Assembly: GCA_028280665.1 (NCBI GenBank)
Contig: JANQLJ010000103.1
Location: 1-38,037 of the forward strand
Direction of reading: 5' to 3'
Source: Alphaproteobacteria bacterium
GTDB taxonomy: Bacteria > Pseudomonadota > Alphaproteobacteria > JAJFIK01
Length of the DNA stretch: 38,037 nt
Every line of letters begins with the position of its first letter. The first letter of the stretch is position 1. The notes under the pieces are model-generated. The model made no database searches, was not told where the DNA came from, and saw only the letters and a list, made by a program, of their open reading frames with translations. The position numbers and the translations under genes were made by a program. Positions 9,126 to 16,700 of this stretch are shown here, piece after piece.

Positions 9126-10103
9126 ATGACCGCCGTCAAAGCCGTCCGCATCGCCGAGACCGGCGGACCGGAGGTGATGAAGCTTGAACAGATCGATCTG
9201 CCGCCCCCCGCGCCCGGCGAAGTGCGTGTGCGGCACAGGGCCATCGGGCTCAATTTCATCGACACGTATCAGCGCTCGGGCCTTTACCCGGTGCAGCTCC
9301 CGTGCGGGCTGGGGCTAGAGGCCGCGGGCGTGGTGGAGGAACTAGGCGAAGGGGTTACCACCCTCAAGCCCGGCGACCGGGTGGCTTACGGCACGGGCCC
9401 GCAAGGGGCTTATGCGGAGGCACATAACGTTCATTCGTCGCGGGTGGTCAAACTGCCTGATGCGATTGGCGATCAAACCGCCGCGGCCATGATGCTCAAG
9501 GGCATGACCGCGCAATATCTCTTGCGCCAGACCTACCGCGTCAAAAAAGGCGAGACCATCCTCATCCACGCCGCCGCCGGGGGCGTGGGGCTTATCGCTT
9601 GTCAGTGGGCAAAACATCTGGGCGCCACGGTCATCGGCACAGCGGGCTCAGAAGAAAAGGCAGCGCTTGCCCGCGCCCATGGCGCGGAACACGTCATCCT
9701 ATACCGCACCGAAGACGTGGCGGCGCGCGTCAAGGAAATCACGAACGGCGCGGGCGTTCCGGTTGTGTACGACGCGGTGGGAAAAGACACGTGGGAAACA
9801 TCGCTCGCCTGCCTTGCTCCGCGCGGGCTCATGGTTTCCTACGGCAACGCATCGGGCCCTGTGGGCAAGGTGGATTTGCTTTCGCTCATGCCGGGCTCGT
9901 TTTACGTGACGCGGCCGACGCTCTTTCACTACACCATGACGCCCGAAGCGTTGCTCAATACTGCAAGCGATTTGATGGATGTGGTCTCATCGGGTGCTGT
10001 GAAAATCGAAGTGAACCAGACTTACGCGCTCGATGACGTAGTTCAGGCGCACAAAGAGCTCGAAGCGCGTAAGACCACGGGCTCATCGGTACTTATTCCT
10101 TAA
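9126..10103 (+). CDS. NADPH:quinone oxidoreductase (zinc-independent MDR family)
   Basis: A 325-residue member of the medium-chain dehydrogenase/reductase superfamily, quinone reductase (QorA) branch, which reduces quinones with one electron from NADPH. The N-terminal GroES-like domain contains GLNFIDTYQRSGLYP, the catalytic-domain signature of QOR enzymes. The Rossmann motif is AAAGGVGLIACQWAKHLGATVIGT near residues 147-170. There are no structural-zinc cysteines, as expected for this branch. It starts 4 bp after the DUF6265-like gene and its stop overlaps the 3' end of the convergent SRPBCC gene by 4 bp. The assignment to QOR is good; the physiological acceptor is not known. Confidence 0.92.
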   Translation: MTAVKAVRIAETGGPEVMKLEQIDLPPPAPGEVRVRHRAIGLNFIDTYQRSGLYPVQLPCGLGLEAAGVVEELGEGVTTLKPGDRVAYGTGPQGAYAEAHNVHSSRVVKLPDAIGDQTAAAMMLKGMTAQYLLRQTYRVKKGETILIHAAAGGVGLIACQWAKHLGATVIGTAGSEEKAALARAHGAEHVILYRTEDVAARVKEITNGAGVPVVYDAVGKDTWETSLACLAPRGLMVSYGNASGPVGKVDLLSLMPGSFYVTRPTLFHYTMTPEALLNTASDLMDVVSSGAVKIEVNQTYALDDVVQAHKELEARKTTGSSVLIP

Positions 10104-10555
10104 GCGGATTGTCCGTTTCCTGACGAAAAAAGTCCTTGCGCCAAGGGGTCTTCCCCCGGCGCACCGCCGGTGGCGGTAACGGCGAGCCGCGCCAGGTGAT
10201 GATCCCAGGTCCGTGCGGCAAGGCTTGCTCCCGCATCGTCATCAAACCCGGAATGGCTGAGCGTCAGCCGCGTGCCGCCGCCTTCTTCCTCGAAGGCCAT
10301 GCGAATGTGGCTGCCGCGGGCGCCTGCTCCATCAGAGACCGTGTGATGGACAAAACGCGGGCGTTCGAATTCTAGAACTTCGCCCGTCACCGTGCCGGCG
10401 GTGCCCATGTCGAGGCGGTACGCACCGCCTTCGAAAGGTTCGAGCACAAGTGCCATGCCGAGCCACGCCACCGCGCGGGTGCCGTCGCAATAAAGCTCGA
10501 ACACCTCGTCCCGCGGTGCGGCAATCCAGAACGATTTGTCGACACGGCCCGCCAT
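10100..10555 (-). CDS. SRPBCC (AHSA1-like) domain protein
   Basis: A 151-residue single-domain protein of the START/Bet v1 ligand-binding fold. The pattern DKSFWIAAPRDEVFELYCDGTRAVAWLG, followed by GGAYRLDMG.AGTVTGEVLEFERPRFVHHTV and a C-terminal SHSGFDDDAGASLAARTWDHHLARLA helix, is typical of AHSA1-type proteins, which bind hydrophobic ligands. ATG at 10555 is preferred over an upstream in-frame ATG at 10573 because GGAGG lies just before it. It is convergent with the quinone reductase gene (4-bp overlap) and divergent from the Cys-rich secreted protein. Confidence 0.82.
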   Translation of the reverse strand: MAGRVDKSFWIAAPRDEVFELYCDGTRAVAWLGMALVLEPFEGGAYRLDMGTAGTVTGEVLEFERPRFVHHTVSDGAGARGSHIRMAFEEEGGGTRLTLSHSGFDDDAGASLAARTWDHHLARLAVTATGGAPGEDPLAQGLFSSGNGQSA

Positions 10556-10685
10556 GCACCCTCCAGGGCGCAAGCCTGTGCCTCCGCCAGTGCAAACCCG
10601 TCATCACGAGTGCTTGATGCCAGGCTGGCCCGACCCGACCCCAAGGTTCTTGAAAAACCCCCTTCGCGCCGCCACACTCCGCCCC

Positions 10686-11030
10686 ATGGCGCGCCTTGCG
10701 ACACGGATTTGGGGGCCTATGGCCCTTTGGCTGATGACCGGGCTCATCGCCGCGGCAATTGCCGGGCCGGCGGCGGGTGCGGTGCCCAGCGGAGAAGCGC
10801 CCCATGAGCCCGCCGTATTGAACCAGCCTTCAATGCTACCGCCTGTGTCCGGCGCGGAGATTTGCGATTGCTGCATTGCCAGTATTTGCCCACCCGCGGC
10901 CGCTAAAGTCCTTGCCGGGGAGGCGGCACTTTTTGCTCTGCCAGTGACAAGGCACGCAATACCGGCCCGCGGTTATGGGTCATACCGGGATGCGCTTCGC
11001 CAGATTCCAACGCCTCCGCCCAAAGTCTGA
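10686..11030 (+). CDS. Hypothetical secreted Cys-rich protein upstream of DoxX-like gene
   Basis: I do not recognise this 114-residue protein. It has a positively charged start and a hydrophobic segment (MALWLMTGLIAAAIAGPAAGA) that looks like a signal peptide or anchor, then a short region with a dense cysteine cluster, EICDCCIASICPP, around residues 58-70. That spacing (C-X-C-C-X4-C) could bind a metal or form disulfides. The remainder ends in a proline-rich tail. The frame is open upstream to 10536, but the 10686 ATG places the hydrophobic segment at the N-terminus. It precedes the DoxX-like gene by 89 bp on the same strand, so they may act together in the envelope. No clear ribosome-binding site was found. 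Confidence 0.6.
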   Translation: MARLATRIWGPMALWLMTGLIAAAIAGPAAGAVPSGEAPHEPAVLNQPSMLPPVSGAEICDCCIASICPPAAAKVLAGEAALFALPVTRHAIPARGYGSYRDALRQIPTPPPKV

Positions 11031-11119
11031 TCCATCTTCGCAGAATTGAGCGGGCAATGCCCGAAACCGCAGCGGCCGTCCCTTGAGAAAGGGTCCGGCC
11101 ATGCAATGGAGATGAATCA

Positions 11120-12025
11120 ATGACTTTACGAGACTTTGAAACGCGAGCCACGCTCGCAACCCTTATCCGTGTTGGCATGGCGCTTTTGTTCGTATCGGGG
11201 GGCTGGAACAAACTTTATCAGTTGCTCGATCCAGCCCTTCAGGAAGGCATCCTCAATTCCTATTTGGGGGCGCACGGTTACATCAATACGTTCTTTGTCA
11301 GTTACCTGTTCGAGGCAACAAATGCCGTTCTGACGCCGTGGGCGTTCTTGACGATACTTTCGACCTTTGAGTTGGTGACGGGATTGCTTCTGCTGGCGGG
11401 ACTGCTGGTACGGCCTATCGCACTTATCTATGCGTTCCTGCTTTGGAGCTTTGTGGTCGCCTTGCCGGTGGTCAATGCGCCGGGCGCCACTATCGAAGCG
11501 CAAGCGTTCACCACGCCGGCGATCCTTGTGCAGATCCGCGACATCGGACTATCGGGGCTCATGTTCCTGCTCTTCAACCTCGGCGCGGGGCGCTATGCCC
11601 TCGATGCAAAACTGTTTCCGGGGATGACGGGCAGAACCGCCGCTGAATGGAACGGGCTCGGGCTTTTGTTGCGATTCTCGCTCGCCGCACCCTTGATCGT
11701 CGGCGGCCTCTTCGCGGGTTATGCGGACATCCCCACCTTTGGAACGCCGGGCATCATTTTGTTCGTGACCGGACTGTGGGTTTTGTCAGGTGAGTTTCCG
11801 CGCTTTGCGGGCGCCGCCTTCGCCGCCATCTTGCTGTGGTTCATGGTGCAGAAGATCGGTTTTGACAAAAGCCTGATCGCCAATCTGAACGGCATCAAGC
11901 GCGAGTTCGCGTTCCTTGCCGCGGCCATCGGCTATGGCCTTTTGGGCGGCGGAAGCGTCTATACGTTACGCGACTCCTTGCGCCGGACCATTGGCGCCTT
12001 CGCGCGGCGCACGCCACAGACCTGA
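11120..12025 (+). CDS. DoxX/TQO-like multi-pass membrane protein
   Basis: A 301-residue integral membrane protein with about eight hydrophobic segments. The N-terminal part (LIRVGMALLFVSGGWNKLYQLLD ... FLTILSTFELVTGLLLLAGLLVRP) matches the DoxX/DoxD pattern of a GxxxLxxG helix followed by an ExxxGxxLLxG helix, found in membrane subunits of thiosulfate:quinone oxidoreductases and in many uncharacterised redox-linked proteins. The C-terminal half repeats weakly the four-helix unit. ATG at 11120 has GGAG eight bases upstream. A hairpin after the stop lies between it and the convergent rho gene. Function beyond membership of the DoxX-like group is inference. Confidence 0.75.
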   Translation: MTLRDFETRATLATLIRVGMALLFVSGGWNKLYQLLDPALQEGILNSYLGAHGYINTFFVSYLFEATNAVLTPWAFLTILSTFELVTGLLLLAGLLVRPIALIYAFLLWSFVVALPVVNAPGATIEAQAFTTPAILVQIRDIGLSGLMFLLFNLGAGRYALDAKLFPGMTGRTAAEWNGLGLLLRFSLAAPLIVGGLFAGYADIPTFGTPGIILFVTGLWVLSGEFPRFAGAAFAAILLWFMVQKIGFDKSLIANLNGIKREFAFLAAAIGYGLLGGGSVYTLRDSLRRTIGAFARRTPQT

Positions 12026-12044
12026 CGTGCTTTTCCAAAAAACA

Positions 12045-12070
12045 AAGGGCGGCCCAATGGGGCCGCCCTT
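12045..12070 (-). terminator. Intrinsic terminator of rho (bidirectional hairpin)
   Basis: Perfect 11-bp arms AAGGGCGGCCC (12045-12055) and GGGCCGCCCTT (12060-12070) flank a 4-nt loop. Read on the minus strand, downstream of rho, the stem is followed by TTTGTTTTTT, a classic T-tract. On the plus strand the tract is only ..TTAT, so termination of the DoxX-like gene would be weaker. Confidence 0.88.
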
Positions 12071-12092
12071 ATGATCTGGCAATTGCCAACTT

Positions 12093-13379
12093 TTACGTAT
12101 TCATATTGTCGAAAAACTCGGCATTCGATTTGGTCTGCTTGAGCTTGTCGATCAGGAACTCGATGGCATCCACCGTGCCCATGGGGTTTAAAATGCGCCG
12201 CAGCACAAAGACCTTCTGCAGCTCGTCCTTGGGCACGATCAGCTCTTCCTTCCGCGTGCCCGACTTCAAGATGTCCATGGCGGGATAGACGCGCTTGTCC
12301 GAGGCCTTGCGGTCGAGCACAATCTCCGAGTTACCGGTACCCTTGAACTCTTCAAAGATCACCTCGTCCATGCGGGAGCCGGTGTCGATCAACGCCGTCG
12401 CCACAATGGTCAGCGAGCCGCCCTCTTCGATGTTGCGCGCCGCGCCAAAAAAGCGCTTGGGGCGCTGGAGCGCATTGGCATCGACGCCGCCGGTCAGCAC
12501 CTTGCCTGAACTTGGCACCACCGTGTTGTAGGCGCGGCCGAGGCGGGTAATAGAATCGAGCAGGATCACAACATCGCGGCCGTGCTCAACCAAGCGTTTC
12601 GCCTTTTCGATCACCATTTCCGCTACCGCTACGTGGCGCGAGGCGGGCTCGTCGAACGTCGAAGAGACCACTTCGCCATCCACCGTGCGCTGCATGTCGG
12701 TCACTTCTTCCGGGCGCTCATCGATCAGCAGCACAAGCAAGTAGCACTCGGGATGGTTCTTGGAGATCGACTTGGCGATGTTCTGCAAAAAGACCGTCTT
12801 ACCGGTGCGGGGAGGGGCCACGATCAACGCGCGCTGGCCCTTGCCGAGCGGCGCGACCAGGTCGATCACTCGGGCCGAGAGATCCTTGATCTTGGGGTCT
12901 TCGATTTCTAGGTTGATGCGCTCGTCCGGATAAAGCGGCGTCAGGTTGTCGAAATGAACCTTGTGACGGGTTTTTTCGGGGTCCTCGAAATTGATCGCGC
13001 CAACTTTCAACAGCGCGAAGTAGCGCTCACCATCCTTGGGCGCGCGAATCTGGCCTTCCACCGTGTCGCCGGTGCGCAAGGAAAAGCGCCGGATCTGGCT
13101 AGGCGAAACATAAATGTCGTCGGGCCCGGGCAGGTAGTTCGCTTCCGGCGCGCGCAAGAAGCCGAAGCCGTCCTGCAGCACTTCCAGAACGCCGCCGCCG
13201 GTGATTTCCACATTGCGGTCCGCGAGCTGCTTGAGGATCGCGAACATCATGTCCTGCTTGCGCAAGGTGGAGGCGTTTTCGACCTCGAGAGATTCAGCAA
13301 AATCCAGAAGGTCCGTGGGCGACTTCGCCTTGAGCTCGGCGAGTTTCAAATCTTTGAGTTTCAGGTCTTGTGCAGTCAT
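12093..13379 (-). CDS. rho: Transcription termination factor Rho
   Basis: Rho is the hexameric RNA helicase that terminates untranslated transcripts. The 428-residue protein has an N-terminal helical domain with [17 protein letters not shown]-type sequence, the RNA-binding cold-shock-like fold ([43 protein letters not shown], residues about 63-105) and the RecA-like motor with Walker A PPRTGKT near 189-195 and Walker [14 protein letters not shown] near 214-226. Length is normal and no inserted domain is seen. Its own transcript ends in a Rho-independent terminator. A 321-bp leader separates it from hemJ. Confidence 0.98.
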   Translation of the reverse strand: MTAQDLKLKDLKLAELKAKSPTDLLDFAESLEVENASTLRKQDMMFAILKQLADRNVEITGGGVLEVLQDGFGFLRAPEANYLPGPDDIYVSPSQIRRFSLRTGDTVEGQIRAPKDGERYFALLKVGAINFEDPEKTRHKVHFDNLTPLYPDERINLEIEDPKIKDLSARVIDLVAPLGKGQRALIVAPPRTGKTVFLQNIAKSISKNHPECYLLVLLIDERPEEVTDMQRTVDGEVVSSTFDEPASRHVAVAEMVIEKAKRLVEHGRDVVILLDSITRLGRAYNTVVPSSGKVLTGGVDANALQRPKRFFGAARNIEEGGSLTIVATALIDTGSRMDEVIFEEFKGTGNSEIVLDRKASDKRVYPAMDILKSGTRKEELIVPKDELQKVFVLRRILNPMGTVDAIEFLIDKLKQTKSNAEFFDNMNT

Positions 13380-13700
13380 TGGTTTTCAGGTCGCTTGAAG
13401 GCCTGCCGGTCTCGATCGGTGCGGGTGACGGGGATCGGAAAGGCAGGGAAGAAAGGAAAGGCTGCCACGAGCGGGCGGGGGCTTTTGAATCGCGCCCTTA
13501 AGGCCACGATGGCCGCAAGAGCCTTACCAATCCTTAAAGCCGTATTCGCCCGAAAGGCGCCCGCCGATCCACCAAGTCCAGATTGTCGGAAATCCCCTAA
13601 AACCCTCTGGGGCGGGCACAAGACAGCCCCGGCCAAGGCCGGTACTGGCGCCTATATGGTCCAAAAGGCCCGTGAATGCAAGGGGTTATTCGTGAAGGAT
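13380..13700 (-). promoter_or_regulatory. Long rho leader / hemJ-rho intergenic region
   Basis: This 321-bp gap carries no credible gene. On the minus strand it includes a C/U-rich, G-poor run (13437-13461, CCTTTCCTTTCTTCCCTGCC...) 58 bp before the rho start, and a GC-rich palindrome CCGGCC-AA-GGCCGG (13629-13642) shortly after hemJ. In several bacteria rho represses its own expression through Rho-dependent termination in the leader; the pyrimidine run would suit that, but this is inference. No T-tract follows the palindrome. Confidence 0.5.
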
Positions 13701-14147
13701 TTAGAACGGTTTCACGATGACGAGGATCACCACCAGGATCATCAGCACCGTGGGGACCTCGTTGAGAAGGCGGTAAACCCGCGGGGAATGCCGGATTTCG
13801 TCCCGCTCAAAGCGCCTGCGCTCAGCGGCAAGCCAGCCGTGAAACCCGGAAAGGCCGAAAAACACGAGAAAGAGCTTGGCGTGCAGCCAGCCGCCTGCCG
13901 AAAGCCCGATCCCGCCCCAGGCGGGCGGCATGAAGATCATCAAAAGCCCGAAAACCCAGGCCGCCCCCATGGCGGGGTTCACGATAAAGCGCAGGAGCTT
14001 GCGTTCCATCACTTTGAAGGTCTCGGCCTGGGGGGACCCCGCGCCCGCCTCGGCGTGATAAACGTAAAGCCGGGGCAGGTAGAGCATCCCCGCCATCCAG
14101 GCAATCACCGAAATCACGTGCAGGGCTTTGATCCAGAGAAACAACAA
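13701..14147 (-). CDS. hemJ: Protoporphyrinogen oxidase HemJ
   Basis: HemJ converts protoporphyrinogen IX to protoporphyrin IX in the inner membrane in bacteria that lack HemG and HemY. The sequence has four hydrophobic segments with the family pattern WIKALHVISVIAWMAGMLYLPRLYVYH (conserved His and Trp near residues 9-16), MERKLLRFIVNPAM, WLHAKLFLVFFGLSGFHG and a C-terminal RLLNEVPTVLMILVVILVIVKPF. The frame is open up to 14231, which would overlap hemH by 73 bp, but TTG at 14147 gives a 148-residue protein of normal HemJ length with AAGGA eight bases upstream. It follows hemH closely, consistent with a hemE-hemH-hemJ operon. Confidence 0.92.
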   Translation of the reverse strand: MLFLWIKALHVISVIAWMAGMLYLPRLYVYHAEAGAGSPQAETFKVMERKLLRFIVNPAMGAAWVFGLLMIFMPPAWGGIGLSAGGWLHAKLFLVFFGLSGFHGWLAAERRRFERDEIRHSPRVYRLLNEVPTVLMILVVILVIVKPF

Positions 14148-14158
14148 AGCGCCTTTCC

Positions 14159-15244
14159 TTAAGCTGTTGAAGCCACCGCGCAGCGGCTGAACCGGGCGGG
14201 GCAAAGTCGCGCCTCCGCGCCGCCGGGGCAAGTCTCTTGTTTACTCATTTGTCCGCTTTCCTGCCCCCACCGCGCCGCCGCCAGGGCCATAGTCGCAAGC
14301 GCCTCGATGTACCCGGGCGCGGTGCCAAGAGCTGGAACGCGGACGTAGCGAGGCACGCCTGCTTCTTCCGCAAGCTTGCGGTATTCGATATCGAGTTCGA
14401 CAAGAGTTTCGGAATGCTCCGAGACAAAGGCGATGGGCACCAGCACCACGTTCTTGCCCTCGGCGCCCGCGCGCTCAATTTCCGCATCGGTGGAAGGCCC
14501 GATCCATTCAAGAGGGCCCACGCGGCTCTGATAACAGACGGTCCAGTCAAGCGGGCCGATGCCAAGTGCTGAGGCTACGGCCTCGGCGGTTTGTTCCACC
14601 TGCCACTGATAAGGATCGCCTTTTTCGATCACGCGCTTGGGCAGTCCGTGAGCTGAAAAAAGCACCCGCGTGCCTTCCGGCCCGCCCGCGCGCTCAAGCG
14701 CTGCTTTGAGCAGCGCCGCGTGTGTCCTGATAAAGTTTTCTTCCAAAGGATGGCAGCACACTGCGGCACTCGGCGCGGCAAGGGCCACTTTGGCGGCCGC
14801 TTCGCGCCATTCCTTGAGCGAAGAGGCGGAAGTGGTTGTGGAGAACTGCGGATAAAGCGGCAGCAGCACTACTTGATCCGGCGCATTGGCGGCAACCTCT
14901 TGCGCCACCTCGCTTGCCCGCGGATGCCAATAACGCATGGCCACGAAAACGCGCACCTCCTCCCATGAACCCTCTGCCGCAAGCCGGGCTTCAAGCGCAC
15001 CCGCTTGTTCCTGGGTGAGCGGAAGAATAGGCGAGCGCCCGCCGATTTCCCCATAGATCGATTGGGCAAGCGGCGCGCGGCGCCGCGAGATCAGTTGCGC
15101 CAACGCCCAGCGGACTGGGGCAGGGGCGCCGATAATCGCTGGGTCATTGAAGAGATTGAACAAAAAGGGTTGCACTGCCTCGGGGCTGTCCGGCCCGCCG
15201 AGATTAAACAGCACCACGGCAAGGCGTTTGCCACCCGCGCTCAT
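14159..15244 (-). CDS. hemH: Ferrochelatase
   Basis: HemH inserts iron into protoporphyrin IX, the last step of protohaem synthesis. The 361-residue protein has the active-site His in LFSAHGLP (residue about 199), the acidic partner in SEHSETL (Glu276/Glu279) and the family's LPLYPQFSTTT block. Unusually, three cysteines (about 339, 348 and 355) sit in the last 25 residues, where some bacterial ferrochelatases carry ligands for a [2Fe-2S] cluster, so a cluster is possible but unproven. Its ATG overlaps the hemE stop in an ATGA, so translation is coupled; hemJ begins 11 bp after its stop. Confidence 0.96.
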   Translation of the reverse strand: MSAGGKRLAVVLFNLGGPDSPEAVQPFLFNLFNDPAIIGAPAPVRWALAQLISRRRAPLAQSIYGEIGGRSPILPLTQEQAGALEARLAAEGSWEEVRVFVAMRYWHPRASEVAQEVAANAPDQVVLLPLYPQFSTTTSASSLKEWREAAAKVALAAPSAAVCCHPLEENFIRTHAALLKAALERAGGPEGTRVLFSAHGLPKRVIEKGDPYQWQVEQTAEAVASALGIGPLDWTVCYQSRVGPLEWIGPSTDAEIERAGAEGKNVVLVPIAFVSEHSETLVELDIEYRKLAEEAGVPRYVRVPALGTAPGYIEALATMALAAARWGQESGQMSKQETCPGGAEARLCPARFSRCAVASTA

Positions 15245-16287
15245 GAGTTTTTCCAGCTTGTGACTATATCGACGAGCCTTGCCACGTTTTCAGGCGGCGT
15301 CTCGGGAACAATGCCATGGCCTAGATTGAAGATGTGAGGGCCATTCCCAAACCCCGTGAGGATACGCCTTGCTTCTCCTTCGAGGGCCGTACCCCCCGCA
15401 ACGAGGGTCAATGGGTCGAGATTGCCTTGGACCGGCAAGCGGTTCTGGAGGTTCTCCCGCGCCCAAGCGATGGGGGTGCCTGTGTCGAGACCGATGGCGG
15501 TCACACCTGTTTCCGCTGCATAGCGTACCCCCGCCGCGCCTGCGCCGCGCGGGAACCCAATAATGGGAACATCGGGGTGGCTTTCGTTGAGCCCGGCTAC
15601 AATCTTCGCCGTGGGCGCAATCACCCAACAGTCGAACTCGTGATCTGGAAGCTGCGCCGCCCAGCTATCGAAAAGCTGGATGACTTCCGCACCTGCATCA
15701 ATTTGTTGCTGTAGGTAAAGCACCGTCGCCTCGGTCACGAGATCGATGAGTTTGGCGAAGCCGTCCGGGTCCCGGTACGCCCACACCCGCGCCGCGCGCT
15801 GATCCGGGCTACCGCGCCCGCCCACCATATAGGTAGCAACTGTCCAGGGACTTCCCGCGAACCCGATGAGGGCCACGTCGTTGGGCAATGTCGCCGATAG
15901 TTTTGCGACAGTCTCAAACACCGGCGCGAGATGGGCTTCGACATTCGCAAGACTCAACGCTGTGAGCCCCGCCTCGTCGGTAATGGCGCCAAGCACCGGG
16001 CCTTCGCCTTCCTTGAAGGCAACGCCCTGGCCAAGGGCATCGGGAACCAGAAGAATATCCGCGAATAGGATTGCGGCATCAAAGGCAAAGCGCCGTAAGG
16101 GCTGGTGTGTGACTTCCGCAGCCAGATTCGGCGAATAACAAAGGTCGAGAAAACCCTTCGCCTTGGCCCGCGTCTCCCGGTATTCAGGGAGGTACCGTCC
16201 TGCCTGGCGCATGAGCCAGATTGGAGGCCGGTCGAGAACCTCGCCTCTAAGTGCTCTTAAGAGCCGTTTGTCGCTGACCTGTGCCAA
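15241..16287 (-). CDS. hemE: Uroporphyrinogen decarboxylase
   Basis: HemE decarboxylates the four acetate side chains of uroporphyrinogen III to give coproporphyrinogen III in haem synthesis. The 348-residue protein has the N-terminal signature PPIWLMRQAGRYLPEYRETR (residues 21-40) with the substrate-binding arginines, FADILLVPDALG near 79-90 and GFAGSPWTVATYMVGG near 139-154. The start is TTG at 16287 with GGAG about ten bases upstream on the minus strand. It is the first gene left of the proposed origin, the same neighbourhood seen for hemE in Caulobacter and Rickettsia, and overlaps hemH by 4 bp. Confidence 0.97.
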   Translation of the reverse strand: MAQVSDKRLLRALRGEVLDRPPIWLMRQAGRYLPEYRETRAKAKGFLDLCYSPNLAAEVTHQPLRRFAFDAAILFADILLVPDALGQGVAFKEGEGPVLGAITDEAGLTALSLANVEAHLAPVFETVAKLSATLPNDVALIGFAGSPWTVATYMVGGRGSPDQRAARVWAYRDPDGFAKLIDLVTEATVLYLQQQIDAGAEVIQLFDSWAAQLPDHEFDCWVIAPTAKIVAGLNESHPDVPIIGFPRGAGAAGVRYAAETGVTAIGLDTGTPIAWARENLQNRLPVQGNLDPLTLVAGGTALEGEARRILTGFGNGPHIFNLGHGIVPETPPENVARLVDIVTSWKNS

Positions 16288-16504
16288 GGATACTCAGCTC
16301 CTCTCTCTAATCATTACTAGATTCAAGGATGTTGAAGTAGGACACGGGAAAACGGGGATCAAATGTTTTGGGGGATTTTATTGGCTATCCCAGGGAAAAA
16401 GGAAAGTTCGGTTTGAGAATTCCGGGATTGGGGAGAGAAAAAACGTGATTGGCAGATTCTTAGGCCCATATCGCTGATTAGAAGGAATATTGAGCAGGAA
16501 GTAC

Positions 16505-16513
16505 TGTGCAAAA
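16505..16513 (-). promoter_or_regulatory. DnaA box (TTTTGCACA)
   Basis: The minus strand reads TTTTGCACA, a full match to the relaxed DnaA-box consensus TTWTNCACA. It lies within the proposed origin, about 170 bp from the consensus box next to ppsR. Confidence 0.6.
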
Positions 16514-16611
16514 CCATCAGATAGTCTGGGAGAACCCTCATCTGTGCACGTGATTTCGCAGATTGAGCAGTTTGGAGGAGCCGCAAGCGAAAAAGTGAGA
16601 GTCCGGTATAA

Positions 16612-16631
16612 GCCTGACGTAAACGTCAGGC
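16612..16631. repeat. 20-bp palindrome in the origin candidate
   Basis: Arms GCCTGACGT (16612-16620) and ACGTCAGGC (16623-16631) are perfectly inverted around the 2-bp spacer AA. No T-tract follows, so a terminator is unlikely; dimeric-protein binding is more probable. It does not match parS. Confidence 0.8.
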
Positions 16632-16682
16632 GCTGGGCTCTAGGCGAGACCAGCAGGGTAGAACTGGACTTTTTGCGGCCCG

Positions 16683-16691
16683 TTATCCACA
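16683..16691 (+). promoter_or_regulatory. Consensus DnaA box (TTATCCACA)
   Basis: TTATCCACA is an exact match to the high-affinity DnaA box. It ends only 9 bp before the ppsR ATG, so DnaA binding here could also affect ppsR expression. Confidence 0.75.
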
Positions 16692-16700
16692 ACATTGTTC

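Larger units (their letters stand above)
16288..16700. other. Candidate chromosomal replication origin (oriC)
   Basis: This 413-bp stretch between hemE (minus) and ppsR (plus) has no credible gene. Blocks 16321-16380 and 16441-16500 are each about 58% A+T by hand count, well above the surrounding genes. It holds a perfect DnaA box TTATCCACA (16683-16691), a second match TTTTGCACA on the minus strand (16505-16513), a 20-bp palindrome (16612-16631), a 9-bp direct repeat ATTGAGCAG (16489 and 16562) and two GANTC sites (16320, 16455). The chromosome origin of Caulobacter and of Rickettsia lies beside hemE, and genes here diverge from the gap. Few DnaA boxes are seen, so the call rests mainly on position. 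Confidence 0.75.

Noticed and set aside
9784-9799. CACGTG with partial parS-like flanks in the quinone reductase gene
   Set aside because: Only the core hexamer fits; the flanks do not match the parS palindrome.
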